This document shows, one piece after another, positions 57,845-64,000 of a DNA stretch of 64,000 bases. The stretch lies in NCBI RefSeq assembly GCF_017309955.1, contig NZ_CP021248.1:434001-498000 (forward strand). Direction: 5' to 3'. Made by a program: the position numbers and the translations under genes. The first letter of the stretch is position 1. Every line of letters begins with the position of its first letter. Source of the stretch: Novosphingobium sp. KA1 (GTDB lineage: Bacteria > Pseudomonadota > Alphaproteobacteria > Sphingomonadales > Sphingomonadaceae). Under the pieces are notes generated by a model, which saw only the letters and a list, made by a program, of their open reading frames with translations, searched no databases and was not told where the DNA came from.

Positions 57845-58728
57845 GCGCGCGGGACCTGATCGGCTATGGCCAGACCCCGCCCGCCGCGCACTGGCCCGGC
57901 GGCGCGCGGATCGCGGTGCAGTTTGTCATCAATTATGAGGAAGGCGCCGAAAACAGCGTCCTGAACGGCGACCGGGGATCCGAAGCCTTTCTGTCCGACA
58001 TGGTCGGCGCGGTCAGCCACGCCGACCGGGCGATGGCGATGGAAAGCCTGTATGAATATGGCAGCCGCGCCGGTTTCTGGCGCCTGCACCGGCTGTTCAC
58101 GGATCGCGGCCTGCCCGTCACCGTTTTTGGCGTGGCAGCCGCGATGGCCGCCAATCCCGCCGCCGTCGACGCGATGCTGAAGGCGGACTGGGAAGTGGCC
58201 AGCCACGGCTATCGCTGGATCGATTATCAGCACATGCCGGCGGACCGGGAAGCGGAACATATCGCCCGCGCCATAGAGGTCCACACCCGCCTGACCGGGC
58301 AAAGGCCGCTCGGCTGGTATCAGGGCCGCACCTCGCCCAATACCGCCCGGCTGGTCGCGCAGGAGGGAGGGTTCCTTTATGACGCGGATTCCTACGCCGA
58401 CGACCTGCCCTATTATGACCAGCGTTTCGGCCGGGCGCAGCTGATCGTGCCCTATACGCTAGACGCCAACGACATGAAGATGGTGGCGCTGAACGGCTTT
58501 ACGGAAGGGGACCAGTTCTTCCGCTATCTGCGCGACACGTTCGACCAGCTGCGGGCGGAAGGTGGGCAGATGATGTCGGTCGGCCTGCATGGTCGCATCG
58601 CCGGACGGCCCGCCCGCGCCCATGCGCTGGCCCGTTTCCTGGATCATGTCCTGGCCCATGACGATGCCTGGGTCGCCCGCCGCATCGACATTGCCCGCCA
58701 CTGGCTGGAGCTGCACCCCCATGACTGA
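57841..58728 (+). CDS. puuE: Allantoinase PuuE (polysaccharide-deacetylase fold)
   Basis: 295 residues. Metal-ligand and substrate motifs of the PuuE/HpxB branch: QFVINYEEGAENSVLNGD at the N terminus, EVASHGYRWIDYQHM, and the closing SVGLHGRIAGRPARAHAL. This metal-independent allantoinase opens allantoin to allantoate. ATGA overlap with the aminotransferase and an eight-base overlap with the OHCU decarboxylase tie it to the operon. Confidence 0.9.
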   Translation: MSARDLIGYGQTPPAAHWPGGARIAVQFVINYEEGAENSVLNGDRGSEAFLSDMVGAVSHADRAMAMESLYEYGSRAGFWRLHRLFTDRGLPVTVFGVAAAMAANPAAVDAMLKADWEVASHGYRWIDYQHMPADREAEHIARAIEVHTRLTGQRPLGWYQGRTSPNTARLVAQEGGFLYDADSYADDLPYYDQRFGRAQLIVPYTLDANDMKMVALNGFTEGDQFFRYLRDTFDQLRAEGGQMMSVGLHGRIAGRPARAHALARFLDHVLAHDDAWVARRIDIARHWLELHPHD

Positions 58729-59194
58729 AGAAAAAGCCGATTTCATCGCCCGCTATGGCGCGCTGTTCGAACATTCCCCCTGGGTGGTGGAGCGCGCCGC
58801 CGAACGCCTGCCCTTCGACGATCTGCATGCCGGGCTGATGCAGACGGTGCACGACGCCACCCGGGACGAACAACTGGCGCTGATCCGCGCCCACCCCGAA
58901 CTGGCGGGGAAGGCCGCCATCGACGGGTCGCTGACCGATGCGTCCGCCGCCGAACAGGCATCGGCCGGGCTGGACCGGTTGTCGCCCGAGGAATATCGCG
59001 CCTTTCACGACCTGAACGCCCGCTATGGCGCGCGCTTCGGCTTTCCCTTCATCATCTGCGTCCGGCTGACGAACAAGGCGGGCATATTGGCGGCCATGGA
59101 ACAGCGGCTGGCTCATGACGAACAAAGCGAAATCGCCACAGCCCTTGCCGAAATCGGCAAGATCGTGGCCCTGCGTCTGGAGGATCTGGCATGA
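58721..59194 (+). CDS. uraD: OHCU decarboxylase (UraD/HpxQ)
   Basis: 157 residues from the ATG at 58721 inside puuE. The catalytic histidine is in ALIRAHPELAGKAA (His58). The family blocks ALFEHSPWVVERAAERLPF, EQASAGLDRLSPEEY and FHDLNARYGARFGFPFIICV are complete. It decarboxylates 2-oxo-4-hydroxy-4-carboxy-5-ureidoimidazoline to (S)-allantoin. It overlaps the FAD gene by four bases. Confidence 0.92.
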   Translation: MTEEKADFIARYGALFEHSPWVVERAAERLPFDDLHAGLMQTVHDATRDEQLALIRAHPELAGKAAIDGSLTDASAAEQASAGLDRLSPEEYRAFHDLNARYGARFGFPFIICVRLTNKAGILAAMEQRLAHDEQSEIATALAEIGKIVALRLEDLA

Positions 59195-60624
59195 CATTGG
59201 CACAGCATGAGGCCCGGCTGGCCCATGATCTGGACTGTCTGGGCTTTGGCGGGGCGGACTGGACCCGCACCTCGATGTCGGACGCCGGGCAGGATGGTGC
59301 CCATATCCATGACGTGGTGATCGTCGGCGGCGGGCAGAGCGGGCTGGGCGCGGCGTTCGGCCTGCTGCGCGAACGGATTTCCAACATAGTGGTGCTGGAC
59401 GAAAATCCGGCGGGGCAGGAAGGGCCGTGGGACAGCTATGCGCGGATGATGACGCTGCGCACGCCCAAGCATCTGACCGCCATCGACTATGGCATCCCCG
59501 CGCTCACCTTCCGCGCTTATTGGGAGGCGATGCACGGGCCGCAGAGCTGGGCCGCCATCGACAAGATCCCCCGGCGCGACTGGATGGACTATCTGCGCTG
59601 GTATCGCCGCGTGCTGCGCCTGCCGGTGCGCAACGACAGCCGGGTGACGCTGGTGGAGCCGGTGCGGCGCGGGCTGTTCCGCCTGTCGCTGGCCGATGGC
59701 GAAACGCTGCTGGCGCGCAAGGTCGTCATGGCCACCGGCATACAGGGCGGCGGCCAGTGGCAGATGCCCGCCATGGTGACGAAGCTGCCCGGCCACCTTT
59801 ATGCCCACACCTCTCAGGCCATCGATTTCGACGCGCTGGCGGGCAGGCGGATCGCGATATTGGGCGGCGGCGCGTCGGCCTTCGATAATGCGCAACATGC
59901 CCTGTCGCTGGGCGCGGGGGAGGTGCATGTCTTCGTCCGCCGCCAGCAATTGCCCACCGTCAACCCGATCCGCTTCCTGGAGGCGAACGGCGTCATCCCG
60001 CGCTTCCCGGCGCTGGCCGACGAAGCCAAATATCGGATGATGAAGAGCTTTTTCGAACGCAACCAGCCGCCCACCAACGACACGTTCGCGCGCGCGGCCA
60101 GCCATCCCGGCTTCCATCTCCACCTGGGCTCGCCTTGGCTGGATGTGGAGGAATCTGGCGCGGGGGTGGATGTCATCACGCCGCAGGGGCGGCAGCGCTT
60201 CGACTTCCTGATCCTGTCCACCGGCCTTACCACCGACCCCGCGCTGCGCCCCGAACTGCGCCCGGTCGCGGCGGGCATCGCCCGCTGGTCGGACCGGTTC
60301 GCGCCGCAGGATCGCGACGCGGTGCTGGATGCGCACCCCTATCTGGGCACGGGGTTCCAGCTGCTGCCGCGCACGCCGCAGGATGAAGACGCGCTGCACG
60401 GCCTGTTCGCCTTCAACTATTCGGGCCTTATCAATTTCGGCCTGTCGGCATCGGCGATTTCGGGGCTGAAACATGCACTGCCCCGGCTGGTGCAGGGGGT
60501 CGCGGACCAGCTGTTCCTTGACGATCAGGGGGCGATACTGGCCGATTATTTCGCCTATGCGGAACCTGAATTTTCCGCGCAGCTGCCCACGCCCCGCGCC
60601 ACGCGGACGGACGCCGCGGCATGA
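59191..60624 (+). CDS. hpyO: FMO-like FAD/NAD(P)H oxygenase, HpyO-type urate hydroxylase candidate
   Basis: 477 residues with two dinucleotide-binding loops: FAD in VVIVGGGQSGLGAAFGL (about 42-58) and NAD(P)H in RIAILGGGASAFDNAQ (about 220-235). The closing segment is FNYSGLINFGLSASAISGLK. This is the flavin-monooxygenase arrangement, not the p-hydroxybenzoate-hydroxylase fold of HpxO. It lies exactly between OHCU decarboxylase and 5-hydroxyisourate hydrolase, where a urate oxidase is required and none other is present. HpyO of Xanthomonas is known as a non-homologous replacement for HpxO; assignment to HpyO is by context and general fold, from memory. Confidence 0.68.
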   Translation: MTLAQHEARLAHDLDCLGFGGADWTRTSMSDAGQDGAHIHDVVIVGGGQSGLGAAFGLLRERISNIVVLDENPAGQEGPWDSYARMMTLRTPKHLTAIDYGIPALTFRAYWEAMHGPQSWAAIDKIPRRDWMDYLRWYRRVLRLPVRNDSRVTLVEPVRRGLFRLSLADGETLLARKVVMATGIQGGGQWQMPAMVTKLPGHLYAHTSQAIDFDALAGRRIAILGGGASAFDNAQHALSLGAGEVHVFVRRQQLPTVNPIRFLEANGVIPRFPALADEAKYRMMKSFFERNQPPTNDTFARAASHPGFHLHLGSPWLDVEESGAGVDVITPQGRQRFDFLILSTGLTTDPALRPELRPVAAGIARWSDRFAPQDRDAVLDAHPYLGTGFQLLPRTPQDEDALHGLFAFNYSGLINFGLSASAISGLKHALPRLVQGVADQLFLDDQGAILADYFAYAEPEFSAQLPTPRATRTDAAA

Positions 60625-60950
60625 GCCTGTCCACCCATGTGCTCGACACCATGCACGGCCGCCCCGCTGCCGGCATGGCAATCCGCCTGATTTCGGGCGA
60701 CCGGCTGCTGTTCGAAGGGCTGACCGATGCGGACGGTCGCTGCCCGGCGCTGCGCGATCTGGACCTGGCGGCCGGATCCTATCGGCTGACCTTTGCGGTG
60801 GCGGATTATTTCCGCTGGCTGGGCGTCGACCTGCCGCAGCCGCCCTTCCTCGACATCGTGCCCATCGATTTCGGCATGGGCGAAGGGGGCCATTATCATG
60901 TCCCGCTGCTAGCCTCGCCCTTTTCCTATTCCACCTATCGCGGAAGCTGA
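60621..60950 (+). CDS. uraH: 5-Hydroxyisourate hydrolase (transthyretin-like)
   Basis: 109 residues. The N-terminal LSTHVLDTMHGRPAAGM, the internal HYHVPLLASPFSYSTY and the diagnostic C-terminal YRGS are present. The histidines and arginine of the active site are kept. It hydrolyses HIU to OHCU and acts between the FAD enzyme and UraD. It overlaps the preceding gene as ATGA and is followed after six bases by hpxX. Confidence 0.93.
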   Translation: MSLSTHVLDTMHGRPAAGMAIRLISGDRLLFEGLTDADGRCPALRDLDLAAGSYRLTFAVADYFRWLGVDLPQPPFLDIVPIDFGMGEGGHYHVPLLASPFSYSTYRGS

Positions 60951-60956
60951 AGGTCC

Positions 60957-61136
60957 ATGAACCCCGACACGCCCCCCTTCGCCCCCCTCTTCACGCAAAC
61001 GGCCGACGTGGATCTGGCCGCCGAAATCGCGGCGCGGATCGGCATGGACCTGCCCGATGCATGCGTAGCGGGCGTGGCGGCCAATGCCCGCCTGCTGCAA
61101 GGCCATGCCGACCTGCTGCGCGGCGGGCAGGCATGA
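60957..61136 (+). CDS. hpxX: HpxX, AtzG-like small partner of the amidase, 59 aa
   Basis: ATG 60957 follows AAGG and lies six bases after uraH; the stop overlaps the amidase start (ATGA). The product has two helices: DVDLAAEIAARIGMDLPDAC and VAGVAANARLLQGHADLL. This is the DUF4089/AtzG pattern of a GatC-like subunit that stabilises the AtzE/HpxY amidase in a heterotetramer. At 59 residues it is easily missed. Confidence 0.75.
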   Translation: MNPDTPPFAPLFTQTADVDLAAEIAARIGMDLPDACVAGVAANARLLQGHADLLRGGQA

Positions 61137-62470
61137 CCGACCTGTCGACATGGGGCGTCGGCGCCTGCGCCGATGCGGTCCGGTCCGGGCGGCTGTCGGC
61201 GGTGGCGCTGGCGACCGCGGCGCTGGACCGCATCGCCGCGCGCAACCCGGCGATCATCGCGGTGACGCGTACCCTGCGCGACCGGGCGCTGGCGGAAGCG
61301 GCGGCGGTCGATGCGCAGCTGGCCGCCGGGCAGGATCCCGGCCCGCTCGCCGGCGTGCCTTATGGCGTCAAGGACCTGTTCGACGTCGCCGGCCTGCCGA
61401 CCACGGCGGGCGCCGCACGGCTGAGGGATGCGCCGCCCGCCACCGCCGACGCCGAAGCGATCGTGCGGCTGCGCGCGGCAGGCGCGGTCTTGGTGGCGAC
61501 GCTCAACATGGACGAGTTCGCTTATGGCTTCGTGACCGACAATGCGCATTGGGGCATCACCCGCAACCCGCACGATCCGGCCCGGTTCGCAGGCGGATCG
61601 TCGGGCGGGTCGGCGGCGGCGGTGGCGGCGGGCATGCTGCCGTTCGCCCTGGGGTCCGACACCAATGGATCGATCCGCATTCCGGCCAGCCTCTGCGGCA
61701 TTTATGGGACGAAGCCGACCCATGACTCGCTGCCGCTGGCGGGAGCCTATCCCTTTGTCCACACGCTGGACGATATCGGCGCCTTCACGCGCAGCGCCCG
61801 GGATCTGGCGCTGGTCGACGCGGTGTTGCGCGGCGGCGCGGACGACGCCCCGCCGCTCGGCCGCCCCGCTCTGCTGGGCGGCTGGTTCGCGGCCAATCTG
61901 GCGCCCGACATGGCGGCGGCGCTGGACCGCCTTTCCGCTAGATTGGGCAGGCTGCCGGTGGTCGACCTGCCGGATGTGGCGCGGGCGCGATCGGCGGCCT
62001 TTCTGCTCACCGCTTATGAGGGCGGGCGCCTGCATCGCGACGCGCTGGCGGCCGATCCGCTGTCCTACGATCCGGCGACGCGCGACCGACTGATTGCGGG
62101 CGCGGCGCTGCCGGATGCCATATATGCGCAGGCCATGGCCTTCCGCAGCGTCTTTGCTGAGTATGTGGAGCGCGCGCTGGCTGACCATGATGTGCTGATC
62201 GCGCCGGCCACCTTCGGCCCGGCGCCGCGTATCGACGATCCCACCATCCCCATCGATGGCGCGCCGCAACCGGCCCGCGCAAATCTGGGCCTCTACACGC
62301 AGCCGATCAGCTTTCTGGGCCTGCCCGTGGTGGCCGCGCCCCTGCCGGTGGAGGGGCTGCCCATGGGGGTGCAACTGATCGCGGCGAAGGGCCGCGACAG
62401 CGCCCTGATCGATTATGCGACCCTGCTGGAGGGCAGGGGCCTGATCGCGGCAAAAGGGGAAGGACGATGA
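61133..62470 (+). CDS. hpxY: HpxY, AtzE-family amidase
   Basis: 445 residues of the amidase-signature family. The catalytic triad is Lys80 ([10 protein letters not shown]), cis-Ser156 ([12 protein letters not shown]) and nucleophile Ser180 ([12 protein letters not shown]). The N terminus opens [20 protein letters not shown]. With HpxX it should form a GatCA-like complex. AtzE hydrolyses 1-carboxybiuret; the HpxXY pair is associated with oxalurate breakdown, its exact reaction undemonstrated as far as I know. No transcarbamylase HpxFG is present here, so direct oxalurate hydrolysis by this enzyme is inferred. Confidence 0.85.
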   Translation: MTDLSTWGVGACADAVRSGRLSAVALATAALDRIAARNPAIIAVTRTLRDRALAEAAAVDAQLAAGQDPGPLAGVPYGVKDLFDVAGLPTTAGAARLRDAPPATADAEAIVRLRAAGAVLVATLNMDEFAYGFVTDNAHWGITRNPHDPARFAGGSSGGSAAAVAAGMLPFALGSDTNGSIRIPASLCGIYGTKPTHDSLPLAGAYPFVHTLDDIGAFTRSARDLALVDAVLRGGADDAPPLGRPALLGGWFAANLAPDMAAALDRLSARLGRLPVVDLPDVARARSAAFLLTAYEGGRLHRDALAADPLSYDPATRDRLIAGAALPDAIYAQAMAFRSVFAEYVERALADHDVLIAPATFGPAPRIDDPTIPIDGAPQPARANLGLYTQPISFLGLPVVAAPLPVEGLPMGVQLIAAKGRDSALIDYATLLEGRGLIAAKGEGR

Positions 62471-62847
62471 CCATGAACGATGCAGGGGTTGTGGCGGAAG
62501 TGACGGCGCAGTTGGACCGCTATGAACGCGCGCTGATGGCGGACGATCTGGCAGAGATGGACGCGCTGTTCCATGACGCGCCGACCACCGTGCGCTATGG
62601 CGTGGGCGAAGTGCTGTACGGCATGGACGAGATTCGCGACTTCCGCAAAGGGCGTGGCGGTTCCCCCCCGCGCCGCGTCGGCCGGGTCGCGGTCGCTGCC
62701 TTCGGTCCTGACGCCGCCATCGCAAATATCGAATTTTTCCGCGAAGGGTCCGACCGGCGCGGCCGCCAGAGCCAGACCTGGATCCGCTTCCCGGACGGGT
62801 GGAAGATCGTGTCCGCCCATGTTTCCATCGAAGGCAGCGCCTCGTGA
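62467..62847 (+). CDS. hpxZ: HpxZ, AtzH-like (DUF3225) protein
   Basis: 126 residues of the NTF2-like fold: VTAQLDRYERALMADDLAEM, DALFHDAPTTVRYGVGEVLY, GMDEIRDFRKGRG, and the closing RRGRQSQTWIRFPDGWKIVS followed by AHVSIEG. It is the AtzH/HpxZ family, consistently next to AtzE/HpxY amidases and of unknown mechanism; a hydrolase or stabiliser of an unstable intermediate has been proposed for AtzH relatives. It overlaps both neighbours by four bases. Confidence 0.85.
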   Translation: MTMNDAGVVAEVTAQLDRYERALMADDLAEMDALFHDAPTTVRYGVGEVLYGMDEIRDFRKGRGGSPPRRVGRVAVAAFGPDAAIANIEFFREGSDRRGRQSQTWIRFPDGWKIVSAHVSIEGSAS

Positions 62848-63830
62848 AAGCGCTGCTGGCACGGCTGAACATCGACAGCTATATCCTGCTGCTGCTCGGC
62901 ATGGTGCTGCTGGCGTCCTTCCTGCCGGTGCGGGGGATGGCGGCGACGGTCGCGGAGGGCTGCGCCGACATCGGCATCGTCATCCTCTTCTTCATGCATG
63001 GCGCGCGCCTGTCGCGGCAGGCGGTGATCGACGGCGCGCGCCACTGGCGGCTGCACCTGACGGTGGCGCTGATTACCTTTGCGGTGTTCCCGCTGCTGGG
63101 CTTGGCCGTCCGGGCGATCCCGGGCATCGATCCCGCGCTGGGCACGGGCATGCTGTTCCTCACTCTACTGCCTTCCACCGTACAATCGTCCATCGCCTTC
63201 ACCGCCATGGCGCGGGGCAATGTCGCGGCGGCGGTGTGCAGCGCCTCCTTTTCCAACCTGGCGGGCATTTTCATCACCCCGCTGATGGTCGCCTTCCTCA
63301 TAACCGGGCGGCAGGGCGGCTTTTCCGGCGACGCGGTCGTGACCATCGCGGTCCAGTTGCTGCTGCCCTTTCTGGCGGGCCACTTCCTGCGGCCGTGGAT
63401 CGGCGCCTGGATCGCCCGGCAAAAGAAGCTGCTGACCATGGTTGATCGCGGATCGATCCTGCTGGTGGTCTATACCGCCTTCAGCGCGGCGGTGGTGGAG
63501 GGGCTGTGGAACCGCGTCACGCCGGGCGACCTTGCCCGGATTGCGGGGCTTTCCGTGCTGTTGCTGTCGGTCGTGCTGCTGCTCAGCCATGCGCTGGGCA
63601 AATGGCTGGGCTTCAACCGGGAAGACAGTATCGTGCTGCAATTTTGCGGCTCGAAAAAGAGCCTGGCGTCGGGCGTGCCGATGGCCGGCGTGCTGTTTTC
63701 CGCGTCGCAGGTGGGCGCGATCATCCTGCCGCTGATGTTCTTTCACCAGATCCAGCTGATGGTCTGCGCCGTGCTGGCCCGCCGCTATGCCGCCGCCGAT
63801 ACCGGGCAGGAGGCACTGGCCGGCGTATAG
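62844..63830 (+). CDS. Bile-acid:sodium-symporter-family carrier (BASS/YfeH-like)
   Basis: 328 residues from GTG 62844, which overlaps the hpxZ stop. About ten helices: IDSYILLLLGMVLLASFLPV, GIVILFFMHGARLSRQAVID, LLPSTVQSSIAFTAMARGNV, AAVCSASFSNLAGIFITPLM and CGSKKSLASGVPMAGVLFSA. The crossed helices with SFSNLAG and KKSLASG are the family sodium/substrate signature. It is the last gene of the purine operon. Transport of a carboxylate such as oxalate, oxamate or glyoxylate is a guess from position. A bidirectional hairpin terminator overlaps its stop. Confidence 0.82.
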   Translation: MKALLARLNIDSYILLLLGMVLLASFLPVRGMAATVAEGCADIGIVILFFMHGARLSRQAVIDGARHWRLHLTVALITFAVFPLLGLAVRAIPGIDPALGTGMLFLTLLPSTVQSSIAFTAMARGNVAAAVCSASFSNLAGIFITPLMVAFLITGRQGGFSGDAVVTIAVQLLLPFLAGHFLRPWIGAWIARQKKLLTMVDRGSILLVVYTAFSAAVVEGLWNRVTPGDLARIAGLSVLLLSVVLLLSHALGKWLGFNREDSIVLQFCGSKKSLASGVPMAGVLFSASQVGAIILPLMFFHQIQLMVCAVLARRYAAADTGQEALAGV

Positions 63831-63838
63831 CCGGCCAG
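63816..63838. terminator. Perfect 9-bp GC hairpin at the operon end
   Basis: CTGGCCGGC (63816-63824), five bases, GCCGGCCAG (63830-63838). It overlaps the stop codon of the carrier gene and lies ten bases from the stop of the convergent gene, so it may end both transcripts. Confidence 0.5.
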
Positions 63839-63847
63839 TCGCGCGCC

Positions 63848-64000
63848 CTACAGGCTCAGCCGCTCGGGATCCTCGCGCGCATCCTGTTCCTGCATGGCGC
63901 GGGTCGCCACCGACCCCCAAGGGAAGATGAACCACCGCTTGTCGACCCGCCGGTCGATATTGCGCGACGCATGGTCCACCGTCTCGCGCGAACGGACATT
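63848..64000 (-). CDS. C-terminal part of an unidentified protein (runs off the window)
   Basis: The minus strand is open from the window edge to TAG 63848-63850, 50 codons. It ends NIDRRVDKRWFIFPWGSVAT, then RAMQEQDAREDPERLSL. The terminus is hydrophilic after an aromatic patch. No family was recognised. Codon use resembles the neighbouring operon. It is convergent with the carrier gene, so it marks the operon's end. Confidence 0.5.
   Translation of the reverse strand, partial: NVRSRETVDHASRNIDRRVDKRWFIFPWGSVATRAMQEQDAREDPERLSL

Overview
The window is high-GC DNA that most resembles a sphingomonad alphaproteobacterium (Sphingobium, Sphingomonas or Novosphingobium type). The reasons are a TonB-dependent receptor heading a catabolic operon, a usg-type small protein, the bacterial Ku/LigD repair pair, many ATGA-overlapped genes and several IS66, IS21 and IS110 elements. 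No rRNA, tRNA, CRISPR array or replication and partition genes were seen, so chromosome or plasmid location is undecided.

Left part (1-40.8 kb), a stress and repair region damaged by insertion sequences. It holds an Nramp/DUF421 membrane cluster, a CsbD-like protein, a flavodoxin-like reductase, a methyltransferase, hemerythrin, an oxidoreductase operon, Ku and LigD for non-homologous end joining, exonuclease III, DUF763, many very small stress-type proteins, a large serine recombinase, Hsp20, groES-groEL, a tyrosine recombinase, and a cytochrome b561 / membrane HTH / VIT-transporter operon. Three genes are split by elements whose ends and target duplications can be read exactly. A DUF6766 gene is cut by IS66 at 5958-8759 (8-bp duplication). 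An SDR gene is cut by a second IS66 at 10599-13721 (8-bp duplication). ligD is cut by IS21 at 20944-23567 (6-bp duplication). Two further genes carry point lesions: an SRPBCC gene with an in-frame TGA, and an SDR with a one-base deletion.

Middle (40.8-43.8 kb): a second IS21-family element (istA, istB) next to a stretch with no clear gene.

Right part (43.9-63.8 kb): a LysR regulator divergent from one long, tightly overlapped purine-catabolism operon. It encodes an outer-membrane TonB receptor, an NCS2 purine permease, two isopenicillin-N-synthase-type 2-oxoglutarate/Fe(II) oxygenases, a VOC protein and a Rieske oxygenase. After a decayed IS110/IS1111 element comes a nearly full Hpx-type set: HpxW, HpxK, HpxJ, PuuE, OHCU decarboxylase, an FMO-like flavoprotein (HpyO-type urate hydroxylase candidate), 5-hydroxyisourate hydrolase, HpxX, HpxY, HpxZ and a bile-acid-symporter-family carrier. 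Read as a pathway, urate goes to 5-hydroxyisourate, OHCU, allantoin, allantoate, ureidoglycine, oxalurate and then oxamate/oxalate. Xanthine dehydrogenase and the oxalurate transcarbamylase HpxFG are absent here. The three iron oxygenases at the front and the amidase complex at the end are the candidates for new chemistry.
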